From: Candidatus Zixiibacteriota bacterium
GTDB lineage: Bacteria; Zixibacteria; MSB-5A5; GN15; FEB-12
Reading direction: 5' to 3'
Assembly: GCA_040752815.1 (NCBI GenBank)
Contig: JBFMGC010000001.1
Span: forward strand, 122,230 to 186,229
Length of the DNA: 64,000 nt
Positions 56,297 to 64,000 of the stretch are shown in pieces (the stretch's first letter is position 1; each line of letters starts with the position of its first letter). The notes beneath the pieces are model-generated. The model saw nothing but the letters and a program-made list of their open reading frames with translations, searched no databases and was not told the origin of the DNA. Made by a program: the position numbers and the translations under genes.

Positions 56297-56932
56297 ATGC
56301 GACTCGATGACAAGTACCGACCGACCTGTCTCTCTGAGGTTATTGGACAGGAAAAGGTCATAAAGAAGATCGAACTGCTGCAATCACGTGGCTGGGGCGG
56401 GCGGGCATACTGGCTGGCCGGGGGATCAGGCACCGGCAAGACCACCCTGGCCCGGATAGTCGCCCGCTCAGGGGCCGATCCGCTCTATATCCGGGAAGTG
56501 GTCGCCCGGCAGCTATCGCCCAACGGTCTGCGTGAGGTAGTCGACAGTTGGCGGTATATCCCAATGGCCGAGAGACCGGGCCATGCATTGATCGTCAACG
56601 AAGCTCACGGTCTTTCGCGGCCTGTTATCGAGCTGTTTCTGGACATTTTGGAGAATCTTCCGCGCAATGTGGTGGTGGTGTTTACAACTACCCTTGAGGG
56701 GAATGACCTGTTCGAGGAGAACCTGGACAGTTCGCCGTTTGCGTCCCGGTGTGTCGATCTTCGTCTGGCCAGCCGGGGCCTGTGTGACCTGTTTGCCGAG
56801 CGGGCCAAGTGGATTGCTCAGGCCGAGGGGCTGGACGGCAAACCGCTTGAGGCCTACATAAACCTGCTCAAGCAGTGTCGGAACAACCTGCGGATGGCGC
56901 TGCAGCAGATTGAAGCCGGGGCGATGCTATGA
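56297..56932 (+). CDS. clamp-loader-like AAA+ ATPase
   Basis: A 211-residue AAA+ protein; ATG follows GGAG. KYRPTCLSEVIGQEKV is the clamp-loader/RuvB-type N-terminus. Walker A GGSGTGKTT is at 42-50; Walker B reads ALIVNEAHG with Asn where Asp is usual; FASRC corresponds to the clamp-loader SRC motif. It lacks the C-terminal collar domain of DnaX, so it is shorter than normal. Overlaps the integrase gene by four bases (ATGA), which suggests a joint role in integration or element replication. Confidence 0.75.
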   Translation: MRLDDKYRPTCLSEVIGQEKVIKKIELLQSRGWGGRAYWLAGGSGTGKTTLARIVARSGADPLYIREVVARQLSPNGLREVVDSWRYIPMAERPGHALIVNEAHGLSRPVIELFLDILENLPRNVVVVFTTTLEGNDLFEENLDSSPFASRCVDLRLASRGLCDLFAERAKWIAQAEGLDGKPLEAYINLLKQCRNNLRMALQQIEAGAML

Positions 56933-57897
56933 CCTCACACACCACGCTGGAATTGGTCTCTACGGGGCCAGATAAGGCTCCTGTGAGGCTGGCAGAAGCT
57001 CAGGCGGTGTTTGACACACTGGACGTATCCGAAAGCACCCTGGCAGACTACAAAGCAAGGATTGGGCGGTTTCTGCGATTGGTCCGGCGAACCGGCCTGA
57101 CTCCGGACTCCTTCTTGAACTACAAGCGGATTCTGGCCGCCCGGACCGACCTGACCGCCGCCACCAAGAACAAGTATCTGGCGGCAGCCAGGGTATTCTT
57201 GAGGGAGCTGCATCGGCGGGGGTATCTGCCGGTGGACATCACTGCCAACGTGAAGAGCTTCAGCCAGAGCAAGCGGCACAAGCGGACCGGGATCACTGAC
57301 GAAGAAATGACCCTGCTGACTGGGCGAATCCGGGAGCTGGATTTGTCGCCAAATAATGCCCGTTTGAGGGCTATTCTGTGCTTGTTAGGACTGCAAGGCC
57401 TGCGACAAGTTGAAATCTGCCGACTGGACGTGACCGATCTTGACCTGAATGCTCGAACAGCGATGGTTCAGGGCAAGGGCCAGGACGACAAAGAACCGAT
57501 TGACTTGCTGCCGGAGACGGTCACAGCCCTGGCTGAACACATACGCATCAACTATGTGGCCGATGGACCGCTGTTTTGTGGTTTCAGCAACAACAGCAGG
57601 CGGCTCACCACCAGAGGCCTAAGGCTGATTGTCGACCGGACCTTGAGAGAACTCGGACTGTGCCGAACTGTTCACGGATTCCGGCACTACTTTACGACCA
57701 AGCTGATCGAGGCGTACGGCGGGGACCTGCTGACAGTCGCCCAGTACACCCGCCACCGGTCGCTGGAAATGCTCCAGGTTTACAACGACAGTGTCAAACG
57801 CCAGGCTGATCTGCCCCGGTTCTACGAGACCTTTGGAGAGGTCAAATTCGGGCCGGATACAGCCCCTGATTCCCATAACTCTAATTACAGGAAGTAG
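56929..57897 (+). CDS. tyrosine recombinase (integrase)
   Basis: A 322-residue site-specific recombinase. The SAM-like core-binding domain is at about 40-110. The catalytic residues are Arg in GLRQVEICRLD (near 158), Lys in GKGQDDKEP, HxxR in HGFRHYF (near 250), His in TRHRSLEML and the nucleophile Tyr in QVYNDS (near 285). XerC/D-like size. Its start overlaps the AAA gene stop. It probably integrates or resolves the element; no att core can be named. Confidence 0.9.
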   Translation: MTSHTTLELVSTGPDKAPVRLAEAQAVFDTLDVSESTLADYKARIGRFLRLVRRTGLTPDSFLNYKRILAARTDLTAATKNKYLAAARVFLRELHRRGYLPVDITANVKSFSQSKRHKRTGITDEEMTLLTGRIRELDLSPNNARLRAILCLLGLQGLRQVEICRLDVTDLDLNARTAMVQGKGQDDKEPIDLLPETVTALAEHIRINYVADGPLFCGFSNNSRRLTTRGLRLIVDRTLRELGLCRTVHGFRHYFTTKLIEAYGGDLLTVAQYTRHRSLEMLQVYNDSVKRQADLPRFYETFGEVKFGPDTAPDSHNSNYRK

Positions 57898-57946
57898 CAA
57901 ATTACTTGATTGACGTGCGCCTGTGCGCACCCAAAATTGGAGGTAT

Positions 57947-58183
57947 ATGGCACAGAAAAAACGCAGACCTTTGGGTCGACCCGCTGATGGAATCCCCCGG
58001 AGGCCGGTGACTATGAATCTTCCGGTAGCGCTGATCGACCGGATCAAACGCTACACCGCCGAGTACGGCGAAAGCGGCTCAGGCCTGATCTCCCGCCTCC
58101 TGGCCGAGTTCTTCCGATCCGACGGCAAACCGCCGGGGAATGTTAGGTCGACCTTGAAGGCGAAGTTGGAGAAGTTGGAGTAG
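57947..58183 (+). CDS. small ribbon-helix-helix-like DNA-binding protein
   Basis: A 78-residue basic protein starting at ATG after TGGAGGT. RRPVTMNLPVALIDRIKRYT forms the beta strand and first helix, and GSGLISRLLAEFF the second helix of a ribbon-helix-helix fold, as in Arc/CopG repressors. It is a candidate regulator of the element promoter at 55252. Confidence 0.7.
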   Translation: MAQKKRRPLGRPADGIPRRPVTMNLPVALIDRIKRYTAEYGESGSGLISRLLAEFFRSDGKPPGNVRSTLKAKLEKLE

Positions 58184-58224
58184 GCAACTGCTGGGACCTT
58201 AACAGTCCTACCAGATTCGTGTCC

Positions 58225-58253
58225 GGCCACCTGATTTCGTGGCGTAGGTGGCC
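58225..58253 (+). terminator. hairpin after the ribbon-helix-helix gene
   Basis: GGCCACCT and AGGTGGCC form a perfect eight-base stem about 40 bases after the stop. No U run. Confidence 0.45.
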
Positions 58254-58288
58254 ACGCCAGGCCAACCTATAGAGGCTCAAAAGGAATC

Positions 58289-59461
58289 ATGTCAAGAGTC
58301 GTGTCAGTGTTCAAGCCCATTGAGAAAGGAACTTACTGGCGTTCAATCCTGAACATGTACCGATCTGTGCCGGAGTACTCCGTAGAGATACTGCGTCAGG
58401 TGGTGGATCAGCATCCGAAGGATGGCTCAAATAACTTGATCATCCCTGTTGCCTCGGGAGATAGAATCGAACCCCTCTTGGCGATTAACAAAGAGTTGGT
58501 CTTCGCACAAACGGTTAGCTCTATTTATTCGGACTACAAAGACGACCTGCAACGCTTCCACAAGATAGTGCTTCGTGACATCCGTAAACACCCAGAGGAC
58601 TACGAAATAATCGGTGCTTCCACTCCAGGCGAGGCCAAACTTGTCCGAGCATCAATCGGTTGTTGCGACCGATCTGTTGCTGATGGCAGAAACTCGGATC
58701 AAACGGTAAGAGACTTCTGGTATTGCGCTGGATTCTGCCATTGGATTTCCGAACCAATGCGGAGGATAGCTGCGCTACTGGGTGTTACCATGAAAGAAGA
58801 AAACCGGAAGAGAATCGCAACTGGTTTCAGCGCATTCCTATGGGTACCCCTGGTAGAAAAAAGTCTGGATTGGGCATGCGAAACACTTGGGGAAAAGCCC
58901 AGCACTCGTCGGAAGAAACTCGAACAGATCAAATGCGCGAACAACCTGGCCCAGCTTACACTGCGCGCTCTTCCGTTGGGCGAACTTGAGATGCTAAGAA
59001 AGTTAGCTATAAAGACGTGGACTTTGGGAGAGCAGAGACTGCCCTTAACCCCTCCGGAAATACTCACAATTTCTAAATACGTTCATAGCCTGCGCAACGC
59101 CGTTGACATAGAGGAAATCCTCTCCTCAAGACAAGACCCGTTTTCCGCTCGCGAGAGACGGTTTATTGGCCGGTTGACCTACGGGGATTTCTGCGGTGAA
59201 ACCTACATTGAGGTTGCGACTTCCGTGCAGCCGATCGAGATGGTTGTCGCCGCGGCTTACTTCGATTTCTGGGACGAACTAATATACTACAATCAGGTCG
59301 AATCGTACAAGGGTTCATTTCAATGTGCTGAGTGCAGAGCGTTTATTCCTCGGTCATTCGATGCATATGGACAGAAGTACTGTTCCATCCAATGCAAGAA
59401 ACGTGCGAACAAGCGGCAAAATCGTCAAAATAGACTACGCCTGGCCAGATCGCTGAAATAA
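58289..59461 (+). CDS. mobile-element protein of unknown function with C-terminal zinc-ribbon-like motif
   Basis: A 390-residue protein, ATG after AAAGGA. No recognised domain in the first ~330 residues, which are helical and rich in aromatic residues. Near the C-terminus FQCAECRAFIPRSFDAYGQK followed by YCSIQCKKRANKRQ is a CxxC...CxxxC pattern and a basic tail, like the C-terminal zinc fingers of CGNR-type or similar DNA-binding proteins. Possibly a DNA-associated accessory protein. Confidence 0.55.
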   Translation: MSRVVSVFKPIEKGTYWRSILNMYRSVPEYSVEILRQVVDQHPKDGSNNLIIPVASGDRIEPLLAINKELVFAQTVSSIYSDYKDDLQRFHKIVLRDIRKHPEDYEIIGASTPGEAKLVRASIGCCDRSVADGRNSDQTVRDFWYCAGFCHWISEPMRRIAALLGVTMKEENRKRIATGFSAFLWVPLVEKSLDWACETLGEKPSTRRKKLEQIKCANNLAQLTLRALPLGELEMLRKLAIKTWTLGEQRLPLTPPEILTISKYVHSLRNAVDIEEILSSRQDPFSARERRFIGRLTYGDFCGETYIEVATSVQPIEMVVAAAYFDFWDELIYYNQVESYKGSFQCAECRAFIPRSFDAYGQKYCSIQCKKRANKRQNRQNRLRLARSLK

Positions 59462-59462
59462 T

Positions 59463-59492
59463 CCTCGGGGTACCTATCGTAGTACCTCCGAG
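59463..59492 (+). terminator. hairpin after the zinc-motif gene
   Basis: CCTCGG-GGTAC pairs with GTACC-CCGAGG with one bulged base, two bases after the stop. It lacks a U run. Confidence 0.45.
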
Positions 59493-59545
59493 GGGTACTC
59501 ATCGTATACTCGTTCACCGGTTTCCGCATAGATAAACTTCGGGGG

Positions 59546-60289
59546 ATGAAGATTGATCGTCGACATAGAGACATTGATCGCACATCGGTGTCGTCAGTAG
59601 CAAGCAGGCCGCGTCACACCGACATTGATTCTGAATCTCACGTTGTCAATCTTGCCTTGCGTTCGGTGTGCCACCGCCAGCTCTTCCGCGAATCCAGTCG
59701 GGAGGCAAGGCTGTGGCTACTTAAGAATGCTGTTGCCGCCAGCGTCGTAACGGCCGGACCGGAAGTGGCTTTGACCGGTGTCGCGTTCTTGCGGGCAGTA
59801 GAGAGTGTGTTGGATGGTGACGAGAGGCCGAAGCTGTGGAACTTGGATTATGTGTCGACGAACGGAGATCAGCGGTCGATATCTCGACTCTACTTTTTCC
59901 TGCTCAAACGGTACTTTCGATTCTCTGATCGCCTCACAGCAGTCGTCCTCGGCTGCAGCGTTCGATGTGTCATCAAGCTTAACAGGGAACTCAAGAGGCT
60001 CGGCCTGAGGTTTACCAAACCCCGGTCTTCGACTTGTCGGCCGACCTCATACCTTCCGCTACCCAAGAAACCGCGTTTCAACAGGTCACTCACCGCGTAC
60101 GAGTACGCCTGGATCAGGGACGTCAACCTCGGCAAGGCAGAGATTCGCCTGGAAGGTCAGACTTTAACCGGCCCTGACGCCGCCGACCAGCTCAAGCGCC
60201 TGCTATACCGAGAACGCTACAAAACCCAGTACGATCAATGGGTCTACGAAAAGCGCCACGTGGGTCATCCGCGAGGAGAGCATGAATAA
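59546..60289 (+). CDS. mobile-element protein of unknown function
   Basis: A 247-residue basic protein after CGGGGG. No family recognised. The C-terminal third (EYAWIRDVNLGKAEIRLEGQ) and the middle RLTAVVLGCSVRCVIKLNRE, which could form a helix-turn-helix, suggest DNA binding. Its end overlaps the following small gene by eight bases. Confidence 0.5.
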   Translation: MKIDRRHRDIDRTSVSSVASRPRHTDIDSESHVVNLALRSVCHRQLFRESSREARLWLLKNAVAASVVTAGPEVALTGVAFLRAVESVLDGDERPKLWNLDYVSTNGDQRSISRLYFFLLKRYFRFSDRLTAVVLGCSVRCVIKLNRELKRLGLRFTKPRSSTCRPTSYLPLPKKPRFNRSLTAYEYAWIRDVNLGKAEIRLEGQTLTGPDAADQLKRLLYRERYKTQYDQWVYEKRHVGHPRGEHE

Positions 60290-60533
60290 CCCGCACGCGG
60301 CAGTCGCAGGCGGAACCGCCGGCCGGAACGACACTGAAACGGACCCCGGGCGTATCAGCCCTGCTCTTGACCAATTCTTGCGTTTCCTGGCGGGGCTTAT
60401 TGCAGATGAAATCATAACTCAATCTCAAACAGATAAAACGGAGGCAGTAAATGACAATGAAAACAGAATTAGCCCCTTACCAGACCGAGAAGCTGACCTT
60501 TGCCGCATTCCTGATCGCATCGGGAAGGGCTGA
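60282..60533 (+). CDS. small mobile-element protein
   Basis: An 83-residue frame with GAGGAG before the ATG. LDQFLRFLAGLIADEIIT is a typical helix of small plasmid or phage proteins; the tail after about residue 55 overlaps the next gene by 83 bases in another frame, so the natural stop or one of the two genes is uncertain. Confidence 0.4.
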   Translation: MNNPHAAVAGGTAGRNDTETDPGRISPALDQFLRFLAGLIADEIITQSQTDKTEAVNDNENRISPLPDREADLCRIPDRIGKG

Positions 60534-60723
60534 ACTGATCGGAATCCAACCGATCGGTCACTCGAAGAATGTCAGTTTCCTGTTGTCGTCCACACCTACG
60601 GACGAAGAGATCACGGCATTTTTCAGCGGCACCGCCCAGGTTTCCGCGTTGCGATATGCGGAGTGTATCGGGACACTCAAAGCGGTCGCTTACGAAGGGA
60701 GGTCAAGACATGGTGCCGCTTGA
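60451..60723 (+). CDS. small DUF5659-like protein
   Basis: A 90-residue protein, ATG after CGGAGG. YQTEKLTFAAFLIASGRAEL and the later EITAFFSGTAQVSALRYAEC match the layout of DUF5659-like small proteins of mobile elements. Its end overlaps the next gene by 14 bases. Confidence 0.6.
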   Translation: MTMKTELAPYQTEKLTFAAFLIASGRAELIGIQPIGHSKNVSFLLSSTPTDEEITAFFSGTAQVSALRYAECIGTLKAVAYEGRSRHGAA

Positions 60724-61297
60724 ATACATCATTGCTCGTCTGGACATTAGAGATATCCTGAAAGACGCTGGCATTGCAGCCTCCGGGAATCGAATCGCCT
60801 GTCCGATTCACGGAGGTGACAACCCGACCTCATTCTCGTTTACGGACAAGGTCTTCTGCTGCCATTGCTGTGGTGCCAAAGGGGGCCTGGTGGCCCTGAC
60901 CGCTTATCTTTACGAATGTAGTGAGCGCGAAGCCGTAGACAAACTGTACGAGCTTGCTGGTTTCCCTCCACCTGGTGACGAATCGCATCAGGACCGGGTG
61001 AGACACCGCGCTATTGTGTTCCCTCAGTCACCCAAATACTCACCTGAATACTACGAGGAAGAAAATAAGCTGGCCTGGTACGAGCTCCTTGATGAAGCCC
61101 TGTCATGTCGGCTGCGGATGGCGCGCCGGGCGATATCAAACGGAGTCATGCCCCTGGAGGCGTTTTACCTAACGGAGCAAATCTGTCTCTACGAGCTGGA
61201 AGAAATCGACAAAGTCATAATTGAAAAAAAGTATATCGTCAATCAATTGAAGAAAGGGAGGTTCCCAAATGACCAACATACCGCAAGCAGTAATTGA
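60710..61297 (+). CDS. CHC2 zinc-finger primase-like protein
   Basis: A 195-residue protein, ATG after GGGAGG. Residues 1-80 contain the DnaG-type zinc domain: CPIHGGDNPTSFSF gives Cys31 and His34, and CHCCGAKGG supplies Cys51 and Cys54. No TOPRIM catalytic domain follows; the C-terminal part is helical. It may load or recognise an origin together with another primase component. Overlaps the following ATPase gene by 29 bases. Confidence 0.75.
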   Translation: MVPLEYIIARLDIRDILKDAGIAASGNRIACPIHGGDNPTSFSFTDKVFCCHCCGAKGGLVALTAYLYECSEREAVDKLYELAGFPPPGDESHQDRVRHRAIVFPQSPKYSPEYYEEENKLAWYELLDEALSCRLRMARRAISNGVMPLEAFYLTEQICLYELEEIDKVIIEKKYIVNQLKKGRFPNDQHTASSN

Positions 61298-62690
61298 CAC
61301 CGCTTTGAATGAAAACAGCGTGTCGCACGCCTATCGACATCTCAGGAATACGATCATTTCGGACTTCGGCCCTCGTGTGTGGTTCTTGCTGGATGCCTGT
61401 CTGGCCGTTTGCATGTCGTGTCTGCTCAAGGATAATGCCAACCCCCTGGCACTGGTTCTCGTCGATGGCCCGTCGACCGAAAAGACGACTGTCCTGGATT
61501 TTTTTGACGGCCTCCCCTATTGCTACCGATTGGACAAGTTCACGCCCGCGAGCTTCCTCACCCAATCTGGCAACGTGAAGAAGAAGGATCTCAAGAACGT
61601 CGACCTACTCGCTAAGATCCCCTACAAGACGGTCATAATCCCTGATATGAGCACCCTGTTTAACCAGCCGAAGGAAATCCTGCAGGAGAATTACGCTACT
61701 CTGGCTCGCGTCCTGGACGGGAACGGTCTCTCAAATGCGGGGGCTGTGCATGGTTCGCGATCTCTTACGGGAGATTACATTTTTGGCCTTCTGGGCGCCA
61801 CCACACCGATAAGTCAAACGGCTTGGAACGCTATGTCGAGAGTCGGTTCGCGTCTGTTGTTCTTAAACGCTCCTGCGCGTCTATCGCGGGAGGAACGCCA
61901 AAGCCGCGCCAAAACCATCTTGACTGAGCCAATGCACTACAAGCAGAAGAAACGCCGCGCCAAGGAGGCAGTAGCGCAATTTCTCTCGATTGTGATTAAG
62001 CAGTATCGAGCCGAGCCCTACGAACAGCCTGAGGGTGCCCCCGAGAATCTCAATTCGGTCGAAGCGCTCCTGAAACACTGCGGCTACCTGCCAAGAACCG
62101 TCAAATGGGACCCCAGTCAGGACTGCCCCGAGTCCATTGACTTGATATCCCTATTGGCCGATTTCGTTACTACCGGGAGGCAGGATATCCGGGTTTGGAC
62201 GGAAAGGGGCGAGGATGGCCACGCGGAGACCAATTCTACGGGTGCGGTCCCAGAGGGCGTGGATCGATTTACGACATTGGTTTGTAATCTGGCCCGCTCC
62301 CACGCGCTTATCTCCGGACGCAAGCAAATCACCACGGAGGATTTGCCGTTGATTGTCGCGGTGAGCCTGTCCTGCCTTCCGGATGACCGGCGCAAGGCCG
62401 TGGAACTTGTCTTCGACCAGGATATTCCATGCAAACAGTCGAAACCCAGCGAGTTCACCGTGACCGAGCTTATGAAGTATATGAAAGTGAGCGATAAGAC
62501 AGCCAAGCAGATCATGAAGAAATTGGAGCTCATTGGATTGGGTTTGGTCGAGGAGGGCGTTGGCCGCATTGTATCCAGGTTCACGCTGAACCCCGACTTC
62601 AACTGGCTGATTTCCGACAAGTTCCTGGGGTATTACCGCTCGTGGGAAAAGGAACCGGACAAAAGCGACTCTGGAGACATCCCCTTTTAG
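61269..62690 (+). CDS. ATPase/helicase-like protein with altered P-loop and winged-helix tail
   Basis: A 473-residue protein, ATG after GGGAGG. LVLVDGPSTEKTTVLDFF stands where a Walker A GxxxxGKT would be, with Glu for the last Gly; TVIIPDMSTLF is a candidate Walker B. The region resembles DNA-processing ATPases encoded next to CHC2 primases on mobile elements. The C-terminus (EFTVTELMKYMKVSDKTAKQ) reads as a winged helix. Probably a replication initiator or helicase loader for the element; nucleotide hydrolysis is uncertain. Confidence 0.6.
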   Translation: MTNIPQAVIDTALNENSVSHAYRHLRNTIISDFGPRVWFLLDACLAVCMSCLLKDNANPLALVLVDGPSTEKTTVLDFFDGLPYCYRLDKFTPASFLTQSGNVKKKDLKNVDLLAKIPYKTVIIPDMSTLFNQPKEILQENYATLARVLDGNGLSNAGAVHGSRSLTGDYIFGLLGATTPISQTAWNAMSRVGSRLLFLNAPARLSREERQSRAKTILTEPMHYKQKKRRAKEAVAQFLSIVIKQYRAEPYEQPEGAPENLNSVEALLKHCGYLPRTVKWDPSQDCPESIDLISLLADFVTTGRQDIRVWTERGEDGHAETNSTGAVPEGVDRFTTLVCNLARSHALISGRKQITTEDLPLIVAVSLSCLPDDRRKAVELVFDQDIPCKQSKPSEFTVTELMKYMKVSDKTAKQIMKKLELIGLGLVEEGVGRIVSRFTLNPDFNWLISDKFLGYYRSWEKEPDKSDSGDIPF

Positions 62691-62828
62691 TTCGGAGTAA
62701 ATGCCAGGTGTGTATGTGAATATGTTTGATAATCAATGAGTTAGAGGCATTTCAACAAGGCCCTAAAGCGCCATGAAGCCGGAAAATCAGGTTGCGGTCG
62801 GGGCGGAAAATGTGCCATTTTTGAGTCT

Positions 62829-64000
62829 ATGAACGCCGCCATCTACGCTCGCTACAGCAGCGATGCACAAAACCCGAGATCGCTCGATGATCAAGTCAAC
62901 GAGTGCCGGGATTTTGCTGCAAGACGAGACTTGTCTGTGTCGGATGAGCATATTTTTCGCGATGCAGCTTTATCGGGATCGGACTCGCGCCGCCCTGAGT
63001 ACCTGCGACTCAAGCAGTACGCCGTTCAAGGGAAGTTTGCCAACATCATCGTGGATGACCTTTCGAGACTGGGGCGCGACATAGCAGAGTCCGCTATCGT
63101 CTTCCGTGAGCTATCGGAGCTCGGCGTAACTCTACTGGCGGTAGCCGATGGTATCGACACTTCAAACCCCTCGGCGAAAATCCCTTACTACTTCAAAGGG
63201 ATCATGAACGAAATGTTTCTGGATGATATGAGGGCTAAGATCGTCCGGGGCCTCAAGGGTCAGGTACTTCGGGGATATTCCGCCGGTGGGCGGGTTTACG
63301 GATATCAGACCAGGCAGATTCTCGACCCCTCTGGAGCAACCGACAAGTTCGGCAGACCAAAACGTCTTGGTTGTGAGATTCAGATTTACCCTGATCAGGC
63401 AAAAGTGGTCAAACAGATATTCGAGATGAAGGCCTCCGGCTACGGTTACCGGAGTATTGCCGACCACCTGAACCGCCTCGGTGTGCCGTCTCCTCACGCC
63501 GGTTGCGGCAGACGGTCGGGGTTCTGGTCTCGTTCCACGCTAAGAGCTATGGTACATCAGCGGAAATACCTGGGCGACTGGACATGGAGCAAGACCAGAT
63601 GGGTCAAGAGAAGCCAGGGGGCTAAACGAGTAAAGAAAACAAAACCAGTGTCAGAGTGGGTTCCATATAAGTGTGAGGCTCTTCGCATCATATCGAACGA
63701 AATATGGGATAAGATTCACTCAAAACGATCCGGAGTCTGGCGGCCCCGGGCCGGTCCAAGAGGTCACTACCTACTTTCGGGGGTTCTTAAGTGCGACAGG
63801 TGCGGCGCTTCCGTTGTTGCTCAGAATAGCGGAAGGTCATCGGTTTATCTTTGCGGGGGCTACCGCAATGGGGGGACCTCAGTCTGCTCCAACAATCAAC
63901 GTATCTCCCGATTCGTCCTGGAAAAGAAACTCTGCGACGAACTCAACCTGGTATTGACTGACCCTGAAGTCCTTGAGGAACTCGCGAGGCAGACCAAACT
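62829..64000 (+). CDS. large serine recombinase, partial at window end
   Basis: At least 390 residues are present; the gene continues past the window. Resolvase-type catalytic domain: IYARYSSDAQN with catalytic Ser10, DDLSRLGRD and NEMFLDDMRAKIVRGL, then the recombinase domain GYSAGGRVYGY and a zinc ribbon (LLSGVLKCDRCGASVV...YLCGGYRNGGTSVC). Such enzymes integrate phages and conjugative elements without host factors. No ribosome site is strong; ATG 62829 gives the natural N-terminus. It is the second, unrelated recombinase of the element. Confidence 0.92.
   Translation, partial: MNAAIYARYSSDAQNPRSLDDQVNECRDFAARRDLSVSDEHIFRDAALSGSDSRRPEYLRLKQYAVQGKFANIIVDDLSRLGRDIAESAIVFRELSELGVTLLAVADGIDTSNPSAKIPYYFKGIMNEMFLDDMRAKIVRGLKGQVLRGYSAGGRVYGYQTRQILDPSGATDKFGRPKRLGCEIQIYPDQAKVVKQIFEMKASGYGYRSIADHLNRLGVPSPHAGCGRRSGFWSRSTLRAMVHQRKYLGDWTWSKTRWVKRSQGAKRVKKTKPVSEWVPYKCEALRIISNEIWDKIHSKRSGVWRPRAGPRGHYLLSGVLKCDRCGASVVAQNSGRSSVYLCGGYRNGGTSVCSNNQRISRFVLEKKLCDELNLVLTDPEVLEELARQTK

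Overview
The window looks like a chromosome segment of an uncultivated FCB-group bacterium, most likely Zixibacteria or a close relative. Three things suggest this: many large secreted proteins ending in a double dockerin-like tail (GDVTxMID..LFI / [19 protein letters not shown]), two secreted proteins ending in a PNPF..LGQ..GVY type IX-like sorting domain, and a fairly high G+C content. The assignment is from protein style only; no rRNA or tRNA gene was seen.

Layout. 1-2,280 (minus): trp operon (trpE-trpG-trpD start) behind a consensus promoter, a Trp-Trp leader peptide and a textbook attenuator. 2,433-5,477 (minus): a large secreted Asp-box propeller/dockerin protein. 6,189-7,136 (plus): a sugar-nucleotide epimerase. 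7,219-10,093: a histidine kinase and an NtrC-type activator. 10,103-25,957 (plus): a compact surface-polysaccharide operon with UDP-glucose dehydrogenase, three glycosyltransferases, an ABC exporter, two aminoglycoside-phosphotransferase-fold kinases, an AlgE-like porin and two repeat-rich secreted proteins. A near-consensus sigma-54 promoter preceded by three 18-bp repeats lies just after the NtrC gene, which suggests a local control circuit.

27,182-35,543 (plus) is an island with visibly lower G+C: a VWA/transmembrane/FHA-like protein, a large tubulin/FtsZ-like GTPase, a membrane coiled-coil protein whose N-terminus looks like a degenerate copy of the same tubulin fold, and a CvpA-like membrane protein. 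This is the best candidate for a little-described system, probably membrane-associated and cytoskeletal.

35,809-54,841 (minus) holds more secreted repeat proteins (propellers, thrombospondin type 3 repeats, dockerin-like modules). They surround a three-gene module (42,049-46,082): an unknown, possibly sigma-like protein, a zinc-finger anti-sigma-like protein and a membrane protein with a Lon-like Ser/Lys domain.

55,222-64,000 (plus) is the start of an integrated mobile element: perfect-consensus promoter, ArdC-like anti-restriction protein, clamp-loader-like AAA ATPase, tyrosine recombinase, ribbon-helix-helix protein, small accessory genes, CHC2 zinc-finger primase fragment, an ATPase with an altered P-loop, and a large serine recombinase that runs off the window end.
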